From assembly GCA_034769895.1 (NCBI GenBank), contig CM068372.1, forward strand, positions 234,192,843-234,256,842: 64,000 bases of DNA, read 5' to 3'. The notes below the pieces were generated by a model. It searched no databases, was not told the origin of the DNA, and worked only from the letters and a program-made list of their open reading frames with translations. A program made the position numbers and the translations under genes. The stretch comes from Magicicada septendecula (taxonomy: Eukaryota > Arthropoda > Insecta > Hemiptera > Cicadidae). This document shows, piece by piece, positions 32,242-42,786 of the stretch (position 1 is its first letter; every line of letters starts with the position of its first letter).

Positions 32242-32312
32242 TGTAACCCTTCTTTAACTTAGACAGTAAAAAAAAAAATTATTTTTTTTTGAAAATTTTT
32301 TTTGAAATTTTT
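32242..32312 (-). repeat. Element 3 LTR edge fragment
   Basis: TGTAACCCTTCTTTAACTT and the A/T runs after it match the LTR edges at 33288 and 52239. After about 70 bp the sequence jumps into gag, so the rest of this LTR and of the internal region has been deleted, probably within the A/T runs. Confidence 0.65.
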
Positions 32313-32640
32313 TGAAACGATAGAATGAATCTAACCTAAGCTGGGAACGTCGTCGATGTGGTATGAAGTAATCCAACACTTCCCCATGAAAAGCGTCGAC
32401 AGTGCCGCCCCGACGCAGAGTGTTGGTGACCAACCCTGCCAACGAACCCTGGCAATACGGGTATATAAGGGACAAGACCTCCCCATCGGATACACCCGGA
32501 AAATCTGCCAACTGCAGGACAAGGTCCAAGAAAACCAGCAGCTGGTCCTCATCAAATCCATCTACCACCGAAAGTTTCTGGAGAACTCCTGAAAGGGGGT
32601 GGGGCAATTTCTGAAAGCATCGCGCCGTCAGAATTGAACA
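32313..32640 (-). pseudogene. Element 3 gag start, partial copy
   Basis: The minus-strand frame repeats the first about 100 residues of the Gag at 51553 (LPHPLSGVLQKLSVVDGF, then LDYFIPHRRRSQLRLDSFYR). It then breaks off into an A/T run at 32312. It has the same ATG context and only a few differences from the long copy. Confidence 0.75.
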
Positions 32641-33287
32641 ATTCACAATACACAAATACACAATCAACAAAACATAACTCCCACAAAACACCTAACACCC
32701 TACAAAATAATGACAATAATAAGACAGGAAAAGCTTAAGTACTCTTCTTCCATTAAGCAGACTGCGGGTCCCCCTACCGTTGCGAGGACCCAGCCCACTT
32801 ACCTGAACTGCTCTCTCTCAACAACTCTACACAAATGGAAAGCGACACACAAACGACAAAAACACCGACCAACGACAATTTTCGAAAATATTTCTAATAT
32901 TTCTTCGGCTACCGTATATTGGAGGAGACCGACTGCCGATCGGGCCATACCGCATAATTAAAACACCTCCCCTAATATGGGCAAGGTAAAACGCAAACCA
33001 TCTCCACCCAGGCACAGATCTGCCATAAGTCGCGTTTCCCAAGGAATGTCCCCTTCTAAAATTTCTCACCACGTGGCACTATCAACTATTCAAGGCGGGC
33101 AAGTACATATACATCTTAAACACAAAACCTTAAACCTAACAAAATATTTTCACTTTTAGATATAGGGCCTTTCAAAAATTTTTCTAAGTTCCCTTGGAAC
33201 TCCCAAAATGTTTCCTGAGTTTGCAAGCCCCGTCACACCCACAGGACCCACGGTTGACCCTAATCTCAACCACGCTCTGCTACCAAA
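32641..33287 (-). other. Element 3 leader and primer-binding site (copy 1)
   Basis: The leader is non-coding. At 33285-33270 on the minus strand it has TGGTAGCAGAGCGTGG next to the LTR. The first 11 bases equal the complement of an animal initiator tRNA-Met 3' end, so this is an iMet-type primer site. The copy at 52236-52221 is identical. Confidence 0.65.
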
Positions 33288-34391
33288 TGTAACCCTTCTT
33301 TAACTTAGACAATAAAAAAAAGATTATTTTTTTGAAAATTTATTTTTTTTTTTTTGAAAAGAGGGGCCACAAGTTAATTAGAACTAGACCAAAGCCTAGA
33401 GATGCCAAAAATGCGCTGGATCCAGTGAGACGGGACTTGCAATGAAAACTCATAAATTAAACAATTAATAAAATCCCTTTTATTATTCTATCTCCATTTT
33501 GAAAACAATATTAATAACAAAATCAATAAACACAACAGTCAGAATCTTTTATCCCCTTAAATTGTTAATTAAAATAATTTATACTCTTTCAACAATGTCA
33601 CCTGAAAATTATTAACACATATAAAATATATTTGCTATCTCTCTTTAAAATGAATTAAAATTTAAAATCATTACTATTCTTTAAATAAAGTTTCCTGTAA
33701 AATATTAATAATATAGAATTTATTTTCTATGTTCTCTTTAAAATGATCCATTGAAACTTAATGGAGAAAATTTTTGTAGACTTCTTGATAATATTAATTA
33801 TAATAACAAATTGTCAAACAAATTAATTAAAATTAAATAGTGACAAATCCACATACTTGTTATTAAAGCTAATTAAAATAAATTACTTTCTTAGAAGAAA
33901 TATTCAGCAAAAATTAATTGAGATAGAATAAATTAATGTCATCAAAATTAAAAGGATATATAATCCTATGTTTCATCTTTCTTTTCTAAAAACCCTATAT
34001 CTAAACTCCCCCCCAAAAATACACCTAAATGTACAATACATATAACCCCCCAAAATACACACACAAATATACAATACATCACATGTTCCACAATACAGTA
34101 CAATTATACAAAGATCTCTTGCCACGCCCATTTCTTACCCCCATGAGGTATATTATTAATTCTTTTATGGACATTCATGTTAGGATTACAATACTTAATT
34201 TGTGCCTAACACATGACATGTGATTTAGATTATGCTTATGCAACTCCAGTAGTCCCCAGGACATGATAAATTCTAAAATTTCGCCAAGTGCCTAATACTA
34301 TTATACAATTCTGCCCCACTGGGCTCTTATAATGTGAGAAATAAAATTTTAGAAAACAATGAACCCCCCCCAGTTATCATGATTAATTAAT
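33288..34391 (-). repeat. Element 3 LTR, middle copy (shared part)
   Basis: It matches 52239-53354 over 1.1 kb with few differences. The true right end is unclear: sequence beyond 34391 has no partner because the right copy is cut by element 4. A TTACA at 35162-35166 could be the LTR end, which would give 1.88 kb, but no polypurine tract follows it. Confidence 0.75.
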
Positions 34392-35439
34392 AGTATATAT
34401 ATATATAGAAACATTGTTAAGTTGTGAAAATAGAAACATGTCATGAATTTTATAACCCTTTTAAAAAGTACTTTTGGCCCAGAGACCGACATGTTCGTTT
34501 GCCAGTCGGTGCATAATTCAACCTGTCTCAACACTTGTTCAACACTGCATGGACATGCACCCATTCAGGATTAAACTTGTGAATCCACCTAACTACCCCA
34601 GAAATTTCTATACCATATGAACCAAACTGAATTTAAAATTTAGAAAATATCTCTATAAAATGAACACTAAATTGAAACCGAGAAATTACAAATTGAATGA
34701 ATGACTTAAAAGCTGTAATGAAACACATATACTGAAATAAGAGGGAATTATACGTTTGAATGTTGAACTGCCTAAGATACATGTCAGTCTCTGAGCTGAC
34801 AATTTTACAACAAATTAATAAAATTTATAAAATATTTCCCTCCCAGTTCACACACTAAACTGTCCCGTTAATTGGGGATCCAATTAAATGTTTAAAAACT
34901 TGAAAGTGTTGTGGTTGATTGATTGAACTGGTTCACTGGGTCTTATTGAATGCATCACTACGTATAAAAGAATATAATGGGTTGAGATCACCTTATTTTT
35001 GTCCATGGGGGTGAGGTGGCAATCTCGTGGCCAACATTACAGGTGTTGGTGTGGCGTCATGGCTATTCCTCTGGCAGATGAAGTGAGAGAGAAGTTCTTG
35101 GTGTTACATGTTCAGGTTATGTTGTTGGGCTTTTTTCCTCGACTTGCTCGGGGGACCCTAATTACACAACATTATATCAGCCAGAGTACACAACACAATG
35201 CCCACAGAAAGTTCGCACACCCCCCAAAACCCATATATAATCTTAACATAGCTTTAGAGCTGCCTAAATATAAAACTTGACAAGGTTATATGGCCCACAG
35301 GCCCTATTTGAAAATATTTAGTACAGTTAAATCTTTATAATAATAACTTCACCCATGCGGGTTACCATGATTGAATTTTTGATAGCTAATTATGGCTTGT
35401 TAGATTTTTAATAAGCTTTATACATAGTCTGAATATTTT
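34392..35439 (-). other. Probable rest of LTR and start of 3' internal DNA
   Basis: No gene is recognised. An open frame of 93 codons at 34999-35280 has no family match. The segment is single-copy in the window. Confidence 0.35.
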
Positions 35440-35880
35440 GTACCACGTGGTCGAGATAGGTTAAATCTGAATACATCATCTTTACTATATAAATTAATAC
35501 CATTTGGCAATTATATTACTCTCAATTGGTGCCTCAGTAAGCTTCCTGATATGAATAAAGCTTTACTATCATTACTAGTAAAAGTTGTATGCAACTTACA
35601 CTGAATTATGCATTGTACAATAATCCATGAGGTAACGTAATAAGAATCTGCTTACATCCATGTTTGCACTATTTAAACTAATACTTTTGTATTTATATTT
35701 CCCTGACTTTTAGTGCCGTAGTTCGGACACGTGAATTTAATATAGTTTTACTGTGTTTTAAAAATACTACCTTTAAATTACGTATTGCACAATGCCATGA
35801 GGTTTTTAAAGGTTATCAGAAATCCACTTACTGGGGCCTATTATACAAGTCTTTCTTTAGTGAAACATTAAATACATAAC
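35440..35880. repeat. Degenerate tandem repeat of about 170-180 bp
   Basis: Three units are anchored at CCACGTGGTC (35443), CCATGAGGTAA (35625) and CCATGAGGTTT (35795). In each, CTTACATCC- or CATCATCTT-like and ACTAATACT- or TTAATACC-like blocks follow at similar distances. Divergence is high. Confidence 0.4.
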
Positions 35881-36155
35881 TATGAAAGTATTGGCGAGAC
35901 TTCCCGCAGTCGATTTAGATCTTAGCCTGTCATAGTGGGAAGAATGATGGAAGAAAATTTCTTCATCTGTCCGGCGGAAAACGACACAGCCAATTTTGAC
36001 GAAGTTCCAAACGAGACAAAGTTAAACAGAATTATTTCCGGCCTCCTCGCTTGCCTACCGAGGCGGGCACAAGAGTGCAGCACTTATCGAGCTCTCTTTT
36101 TTCAACGCATAATTACTTATGTCCACGGCTAGGGTGCAGCACTAATTAAACCACT
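35881..36155. other. Target DNA of element 2
   Basis: Non-coding DNA with a 65-codon chance frame. It ends in CACT, the left copy of the element 2 target duplication. Confidence 0.5.
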
Positions 36156-37321
36156 TGTAGCGGGTCAAATTTTGGGTGTTTTATTTTTAACAGTATGGGG
36201 TAATTATATTTTTATTCATTTCAATTTCGGGCGGGTTTGGATAAAGTATTGTAAAGCTGCATTATTGTGCAACGTTATTTTCCAAGCAACAGCACGAGGT
36301 TGAGAAACAGCGTTTGGAACAAAGGCAATGCGCAATTTCAGTGGTGTAACACGGCAGAAGAATTTACCTCCACCAAAATTCTAAGAACTCTGTGCATGTG
36401 TTTTGACGCCCGTATGCAACTCAGCCGGGCGGGGATCGGCAATGACGCCGTGAGAGACACCACAGTTGAGACAAACATGGCGCTGGGACGAAAAGTTAGT
36501 AGTTCCAATCGACCGGCTACCGGAAAACAGCGTTAAACTCCGCCTACTGTGAGCGACATCAGCAGAGCAGATGCCAATATCGGCCTCTGGTACCACACAT
36601 ATACCAGTTATAATCCATGCATAAAATGGTTATGCCACCGCAATTAAGCACCAACGGCGACTAAAACATGATGGCCGTGACTGCTCTTTTCCCGCGACTC
36701 AAGGAAACACCTTGGGCAGTTCGTCACTGATCCTGTCTGGCCAGACACCGCCCTAAAGGGGCTCTTCAGATTTTTCCACGTTTCAGTCTTAAAACTCTAT
36801 TTTGTGAACTATTATGCGGCAGTGAAACCAATAGTTATCAATTAGCAACAACCGTGAAATCCGGAACTCATCACAAAGTCAAAAATGAGAAAAACGAACA
36901 GTGCGAACTAAAACCGCGTGCTGGCTGGGGAGGGGTATTTTTATATTATTAGATTCAATGTGTTAAAGGTTTGTTAATAATGTGAGAGTGTGTGATGCAG
37001 GCTGGGCTATCTACATAGATGTAAGTAATATAATTTAGGTATACCATAGTAAGATGTATGAACCAGGGTAACAAAATTTGGAAAACCATGTGAGAAAATT
37101 TATTGGAAAAATTTAACCTTTAACGTTGCAATATTTGATAATTAAAAATCATAATTTCTCTTCATAAAATGTGTAGAGTAAGTTATTTCGATAACCTTTA
37201 ACACAGGTTTGCATCTGACGTACATGTTATCGAATTCTGGACCCGAATATAAGAAACCTTGCAGGTAGGTGGAAACTGTATTTTTGTATTATATATATTT
37301 AAAATGTATTTGAACATAACA
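36156..37321 (+). repeat. Element 2 5' LTR
   Basis: It starts TGTAGCGGGTC and ends ACATAACA. An 89-codon frame (36267-36536) is preserved in both LTRs but matches no family and is probably incidental. The GC-rich middle around 36400-36760 contrasts with AT-rich ends. Confidence 0.95.
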
Positions 37322-37322
37322 T

Positions 37323-37341
37323 TGGCGCCCGTGACAGGAAC
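37323..37341 (+). other. Element 2 primer-binding site
   Basis: TGGCGCCCGTGACAGGAAC starts one base after the LTR end. TGGCGCCC is the classic Gypsy and retroviral start; the tRNA species is not assigned here. Confidence 0.85.
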
Positions 37342-37505
37342 GAATTTAATAAATTAATTAAATTCAACATCTACAAAGATGCAAACGTGTGTTGTTAGGT
37401 TAGCGGAATAAAATAAAAAGTGCGTCATTCGCACAAAATTGGCTATATAGTAGATTACATATTGGTTATAGTATATATACGCACAAGTATTATAAAAAAG
37501 TAAGA

Positions 37506-39287
37506 ATGGCAGATAACAATGAAGTCAGCTTATCTGACAGTCAGACCGAGAGTCAGATAGACTCCGGTATTCAAACGGAAGCAAGGTCAATAGACGAGCA
37601 GAATGTAGAAGTATCCATAATTAGTTCGCCGGGAGCGATTTCTACTCCCGTACCAATTAAAATAAATACAAGAGAAAAAGAGTTGTCATTAAATGATTTG
37701 TTTAATCTCATTAACAATAGATTTGATATGAACACTAGTGATTTCAATAACAAATTAGATGAACAAAAAAACGAAATGCTCGATAAATTTGATGTAAAGT
37801 TAGATGAACAGAAAAACGAGATGCAAGAATTTAAAAGTAGTATAAATAAGAAATTAGATATACAGAATGAGAAATTTGACGAGTTGAAAAGTGAGATACA
37901 AGAAATTAACAAACATTGTGAAAATACCAAAGTAGAATTTACCAATAGAGTCAACCAAGTAGAGACCAAGTTAGATGATTCAATGCAAAAGGTAGATGTT
38001 AAATTTAATGAAATAGACAGTCAGATAGATAGAGTTGAGAAGCAGATAAATGAAAACAATGAAATATTAATGAATACAATGAATGAGCATAACAATGACA
38101 TAGAATCTAAAATTATTAAAGGTAATATTGAAACTGATTGTAAGTTGAATAGTGTAGTAATGACAGTTGAAAAATTTAGTCAGAATATTGATGAACACCA
38201 AAGTAAGATAGAATCTAAAATATATGAAATTGAAAGTAATTATAAGACAGAAATACAAGCAGTAAATGAATCTATCGATGTAATATCAAAAAATAATGTA
38301 CAGTCTGAATATAGTAATGACAAAAAATTATATTCTCTTGAACAAAATATTAGTAGTATGAGAGATGAATTAAGCCTAGTAAAAAATCAAAATGTAAACA
38401 ATGTTACTGAGCGCATATTTATGACACGAGATACGAATAATGAAATAGAATTAGAAACTTTTACTTGTGACAATCGTAGAGTACACCCCATGCAATTTTT
38501 AAATAGGGTTAGGGAATTTAATCGGTTTAATAGTAGTAGCTGGGAGGTTAAGTTACTGAAGATTATCAAATGTTTTAAAGGTAGTGCCGAAATATGGTCG
38601 GAAGTACACCATACCGAATGGGATAGTTTTGAGGATTTTGAGATAGCTTTTCGAAACAAATATTGGTCAGAAGAAGACCAAGAAATATTAAGAAGTAAAA
38701 TAATGGGTAACAGGAATTTTGGTAGGATTAATAACCACCTAACCATATATGTGATGACCATATACAACGAAGCTAAATATCTAGAACCGCCGTTGCCTTT
38801 CCGATCATTTGCAAGACATATTAGCAAACACCTGCCCAGAGAAGTGCAAATTACGCTAATGACTAGAGAGATTACAAATATAAGTGAGTTAGAAAACATG
38901 TTAGATGTATTACAGAATATAGGGGAACGCGACATAGGGCGACGTCCAACTACACCAGTAGTACCACACCATAATAACAATAATTTTTTCCATCATAACA
39001 GGGGTATGCAGAATTTTCATAGAGGAGCGCGGGGAGGAAGTTTCGATAATAGGGGCGAGAGTTGGAGGTGTGGAACATGTGAAACCGACAATTATGCTAA
39101 TAGAACAAATTGTTTCAGATGTCATCGGAACAGGGAATGCGCCAGGAACGAGCGAGCAAACCTACCACCCAATCAACAGTCAAGAGGAGGAGAATTTCAC
39201 AGAGGAGCGCCGAGAGGAGGAGGACAATATAACAGAGGGAGAGGGGGAAATCATCCAGCTGTGGCGGGTCCCTCCACGGAAAACTAG
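37506..39287 (+). CDS. Element 2 Gag with RanBP2-type zinc finger and RGG boxes
   Basis: This 593-residue Gag has a low-complexity acidic start, then a long coiled coil (about residues 60-300) with a repeated KLDEQKNEM motif. The capsid domain (about 315-470) has HPMQFLNRV, EIWSEV and NKYWSEEDQEIL. The tail is unusual. RGARGG lies near residue 508, and a W-x-C-x2-C-x3-N-x6-C-x2-C finger (Trp520, Cys522, Cys525, Asn529, Cys536, Cys539) fits the RanBP2/NZF consensus exactly. Two further RGG-rich stretches follow to the end. Gypsy Gags usually carry CCHC knuckles, and none is present here. The finger probably binds genomic RNA, as RanBP2 fingers flanked by RGG do in FUS-type proteins. The frame is intact and overlaps the protease frame. 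Confidence 0.9.
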   Translation: MADNNEVSLSDSQTESQIDSGIQTEARSIDEQNVEVSIISSPGAISTPVPIKINTREKELSLNDLFNLINNRFDMNTSDFNNKLDEQKNEMLDKFDVKLDEQKNEMQEFKSSINKKLDIQNEKFDELKSEIQEINKHCENTKVEFTNRVNQVETKLDDSMQKVDVKFNEIDSQIDRVEKQINENNEILMNTMNEHNNDIESKIIKGNIETDCKLNSVVMTVEKFSQNIDEHQSKIESKIYEIESNYKTEIQAVNESIDVISKNNVQSEYSNDKKLYSLEQNISSMRDELSLVKNQNVNNVTERIFMTRDTNNEIELETFTCDNRRVHPMQFLNRVREFNRFNSSSWEVKLLKIIKCFKGSAEIWSEVHHTEWDSFEDFEIAFRNKYWSEEDQEILRSKIMGNRNFGRINNHLTIYVMTIYNEAKYLEPPLPFRSFARHISKHLPREVQITLMTREITNISELENMLDVLQNIGERDIGRRPTTPVVPHHNNNNFFHHNRGMQNFHRGARGGSFDNRGESWRCGTCETDNYANRTNCFRCHRNRECARNERANLPPNQQSRGGEFHRGAPRGGGQYNRGRGGNHPAVAGPSTEN

Positions 39288-39784
39288 GGAGGACAATGGA
39301 GAAGCGGGCCGAACCATTGTCTACGGAAAACAGGAGGGTCCAAATAATCAACAGATACCATAATAACGTTATCAAGATGGACATGACGAAGGAACTGTTA
39401 GAAGAAGAGGAGAACAAGGTGATGGAACGCAGAGTAGGATTAACTGAGGTGACGATTAACCTTGAAGGTAAGAAGTATAAAACTTTAATTGATACCGGTA
39501 GCGAGATCTCAGTATTTTCTGAAAATGTCATGGGTGAATTAAAAGAATTAAACAAGAATATACCGTCATTACCAGTTGCAGGGGTTACAGTAGTGGGGGT
39601 AACTGGGGTGAGAAGTAAGAGAATAACTAGACAAGTACAATTAAATATTCTCATAAATGAAGTCGAATTTGAAAACACTTTCCTAGTAGTTAAAGGGTTG
39701 AGTTTAGATGTAATATTGGGAAATGATTTTTTGGAAAGAAACGGAGCAGTCATAGATTTCAATAAACAAATAGTAAAATTTTAG
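39233..39784 (+). CDS. Element 2 aspartic protease
   Basis: The frame is open from 39233, and the first Met is at 39296. The catalytic motif LIDTGSEISVFS and the later VILGNDFLERNG (flap and second half) mark a retropepsin-like fold that works as a dimer to cut Gag-Pol. It ends at a TAG (39782-39784) right after a VIDFNKQIVKF block. In element 4 the matching position (VIDLNLNRVSLF) reads straight on into RT. Confidence 0.85.
   Translation, partial: QRERGKSSSCGGSLHGKLGRTMEKRAEPLSTENRRVQIINRYHNNVIKMDMTKELLEEEENKVMERRVGLTEVTINLEGKKYKTLIDTGSEISVFSENVMGELKELNKNIPSLPVAGVTVVGVTGVRSKRITRQVQLNILINEVEFENTFLVVKGLSLDVILGNDFLERNGAVIDFNKQIVKF
39245..39277 (+). promoter_or_regulatory. Candidate -1 ribosomal frameshift site (gag to pro)
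   Basis: In the gag frame the heptamer reads G GGA AAT (39245-39251), which allows a tandem slip to GGG AAA. It lies inside the 55-nt overlap between the gag stop (39287) and the last upstream stop of the protease frame (39232). After nine bases a GTGG...CCAC stem-loop (39261-39277) follows, with an inner GGG/CCC. Protease lies in the -1 frame, as required. Confidence 0.6.
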
Positions 39785-42676
39785 AAGGGGAATAAACCAG
39801 TCAGAATAGAGTTTAAGAAAATAGTAAATGAAAATAAAGTCACGGGAATAAAAATGTTACATAACCAGATAAATGATAGAGAGATAGAAACTAAAATAAA
39901 TATATGTCTTGAGAGTGATAGCATAGAGAATGAGGAGGGAGAGATGCATGAGCGTAATGAGAGTGTGTGGGCAAATAGAGCCGATAAATTTTTCAATGAA
40001 AATACAGTTGTAGGAAATACTCAACAACAGGAGTTGTGGGCAGTTGTCGAGCAGTACAGAGAGGTGTTTGATGAATCACCAGGGAAAGCGAAGGACTACA
40101 TCTGCGAGCTGAAAGTTCGGGACCACGCACCATACATGCAGAGAAGCTACCCAGTGCTGTTTTCGAAGAGGAGGGCTGTACAGGAGGAATTAGACCGTAT
40201 GATGCAAGGAGGCATAATTGAACGCTCAGTATCACCCTATTCAAACCCTTTGGTGGTAGTGATAAAGAAGGATGGCAAGGTAAGGTTATGTTTAGATGCT
40301 AGGAAAATTAATCAGATTATTATACCTGACAGGGAATCTCCAGAACCCATAAATGAGATTTTACAAAAGTTTAGCGGAGTCAAATACATGACGTCCTTAG
40401 ACCTGACCGCTGGATACTGGCAGGTGCCATTAGCAACAGAGAGCAGAAAATACACAGCTTTTCTTTTTAACGGTAAGAATTACCAGTTTAAACGCTTACC
40501 TTTTGGATTAAACACCAGTGTTGCCAGTTTTATCAAATGTTTAGATAATATTTTACAACCTAAGGATTTAGATTTTTTAACAGTATATGTCGATGATATC
40601 CTGATAGCCTCTAGAACGTTCACTGAACATTTAGAACACATAGAATATGTATTAGATAAGCTACAAAGAGGGGGTTTAACAGTGAATTGGGACAAGTCTA
40701 AGTTTCTGCAGACAGAAATACACTTTTTAGGATTTATTATTACACAGGAGGGGATATTAGCCAACCCTGACAAAGTCGAAGCCATAATGCGATTCCCTGA
40801 ACCTAAAAACATTAAGCAATTACAGAGTTTTTTAGGCCTATGCAATTTTTACAGGAAATTTCAGGAGAACTACGCACAAACTACATCCAAACTGAGTGTT
40901 GTCCTGCAGAAGAATAAACAGTGGAGTTGGGGCGATACGGAACGAGCTGCGTTTAATGAAATTAAGAGAAAGTTTAGTCACATGATCATGATGAATCATC
41001 CCGATTTTAATAAGACTTTTTATTTACAGACTGACGCCAGCAATGTAGCGCTAGGTGCCGAGTTATACCAGGAGAGCTGCGACAAGGAACACCTAACGAT
41101 TGCCTTCGCCAGTAGATCACTGTTATTGGCGGAAAGGAATTACACGACAACTGAGAAGGAACTACTAAGTATTGTGTTCGCCGTGGGTAAATTCCGCACG
41201 TACATCCTAGGGAATACCACAATCATTCGGACGGACCACAAGGCACTGTCATTTCTGAATTCATGTAAGCTAACACACAGCCGATTAACCAGGTGGGTAT
41301 TAGCCTTGCAAGAATATAACTTTTCATGGGAGTATATAAAGGGGTCAGATAATAAGGTACCAGATACACTTTCTAGAGTAGATTTTATAGACAATAAAAC
41401 TGGTAGGGACCTCAAAGAAATAGAAATTTTCAGACTAACTAGGGAAGATAGAATTTTTGGTGAGGAATTAAGTGACATTAAAAACTTGCAAAGATCTGAT
41501 AGCAAACTGGGTAAAATAATTGTTAGTTTAGAAACAGATGTAGAGGGATCTGAATATAATGAGCGATTTCAAATATATCAAGATATTTTGTTTAAAAAAG
41601 TAGATGGTGGGGAGCGTGATTGGAGGTTAATTATACCTGATGGGTTAATAGATAAAATTGTGTGGGATTGCCATATAAGGTGTGGTCATTTTGGTGCGAG
41701 AAAGTGTGCAAATGTTTTGAAAGAGTCATGTATATTTAAGAATATGGAGAGGAGAGTGAGAAAAGTGTTGAGAGTGTGTGATTTATGTCAAAAATCGAAA
41801 GTAGTGAATTATAGAGTAGAAGGAGAGATGAATTACATAAAAGTAGATAAACCTTTCGATCTAGTTGCGGTTGATTTATATGGACCATTACCCAGAGGTA
41901 GAGGAGGTGTGTTATATGTATTTGTAGTTTTAGACACTTTTTCAAAATTTGTAAAGTTATATAGCATTAAGAGAGCGACGAGTAAAGTACTTAGCGAGAA
42001 GATAGTCAAAGATGATATGCTTAATGTAGGAAAGCCGAAAATTGTATTATCTGATCATGGTCCACAGTTTATAAGCGGCAAGTGGCGGCAGACGCTTGGA
42101 TGGGAAGGCATCATACCCAAGCATACGGCAGTGTACCATCCTCAGTCGAATCAAGCAGAACGGGTGATGAGAGAGATTGGCAGGATATTCCGGGCATACT
42201 GTCACGCCAAACACACAGAATGGCCATCCTACGTGAAGAAAGTAGAGGAGTGGCTGAATTGTACCACCCATGAGTCCACGGGATTTACGCCGCATGAGTT
42301 GATCAGGGGAACAAGGCCGCCCAGGATATTAGAACAACTTTTCACATACCCACCTGAAGGTCAAATTTCGGACAGAAACGTGAAAATTAGGCTGGCGAAC
42401 GAGAATTTACTTACTAGAGGAGAGCGACGAAAACAGAAACATGATGCTAAGGGTAAATGGACCAAATATGAGGTAGGTCAGTTAGTGTTAGTAAAAAGAC
42501 ACGATTTGTCCAGTGCTCAAGATAGGGAAATAAAGAAGTTTTTCTTGTTGTATGAAGGACCGTATGAAGTTGTTGACATTAAAATGAATAATGCTTATGT
42601 TTTACGAAACCAAACAACGGGGGAAATAGTGGGTACCCATAACGCCACCAACTTAAGAAGGTATTGGTCAAAATGA
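39785..42676 (+). CDS. Element 2 RT / RNase H / integrase
   Basis: The frame is the same as protease after the TAG, and the first Met is at 39854. Counted from that Met, the RT has VVIKKDGKVRLCLDAR near residue 135, LPFGLNTS near 215 and YVDD at 245-248. RNase H follows (LQTDASNVALG near 393, TTEKELLSIV, RTDHKALSF). Integrase has an HHCC module (CHIRCGHFG, then CDLCQKSK) and a catalytic core with AVDLYGPLP, LSDHGPQF and NQAERVMREIG. A C-terminal YEGPYEVV tail ends the protein. All catalytic residues are present and the frame has no further lesion. Confidence 0.95.
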   Translation, partial: KGNKPVRIEFKKIVNENKVTGIKMLHNQINDREIETKINICLESDSIENEEGEMHERNESVWANRADKFFNENTVVGNTQQQELWAVVEQYREVFDESPGKAKDYICELKVRDHAPYMQRSYPVLFSKRRAVQEELDRMMQGGIIERSVSPYSNPLVVVIKKDGKVRLCLDARKINQIIIPDRESPEPINEILQKFSGVKYMTSLDLTAGYWQVPLATESRKYTAFLFNGKNYQFKRLPFGLNTSVASFIKCLDNILQPKDLDFLTVYVDDILIASRTFTEHLEHIEYVLDKLQRGGLTVNWDKSKFLQTEIHFLGFIITQEGILANPDKVEAIMRFPEPKNIKQLQSFLGLCNFYRKFQENYAQTTSKLSVVLQKNKQWSWGDTERAAFNEIKRKFSHMIMMNHPDFNKTFYLQTDASNVALGAELYQESCDKEHLTIAFASRSLLLAERNYTTTEKELLSIVFAVGKFRTYILGNTTIIRTDHKALSFLNSCKLTHSRLTRWVLALQEYNFSWEYIKGSDNKVPDTLSRVDFIDNKTGRDLKEIEIFRLTREDRIFGEELSDIKNLQRSDSKLGKIIVSLETDVEGSEYNERFQIYQDILFKKVDGGERDWRLIIPDGLIDKIVWDCHIRCGHFGARKCANVLKESCIFKNMERRVRKVLRVCDLCQKSKVVNYRVEGEMNYIKVDKPFDLVAVDLYGPLPRGRGGVLYVFVVLDTFSKFVKLYSIKRATSKVLSEKIVKDDMLNVGKPKIVLSDHGPQFISGKWRQTLGWEGIIPKHTAVYHPQSNQAERVMREIGRIFRAYCHAKHTEWPSYVKKVEEWLNCTTHESTGFTPHELIRGTRPPRILEQLFTYPPEGQISDRNVKIRLANENLLTRGERRKQKHDAKGKWTKYEVGQLVLVKRHDLSSAQDREIKKFFLLYEGPYEVVDIKMNNAYVLRNQTTGEIVGTHNATNLRRYWSK

Positions 42677-42786
42677 AATAATAATAAACAAAATAATACA
42701 TTGAATTCTGTAATTAAATATAATTAAACCACTATAATAAACCTATAGTTAAATAATTATAAATAACTATGAATAACATAAAACAG

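Noticed and set aside
36267..36536. 89-codon frame identical in both LTRs of element 2
   Set aside because: Identity follows from the young age of the LTR pair. No domain, no start context and no homologue is recognised.
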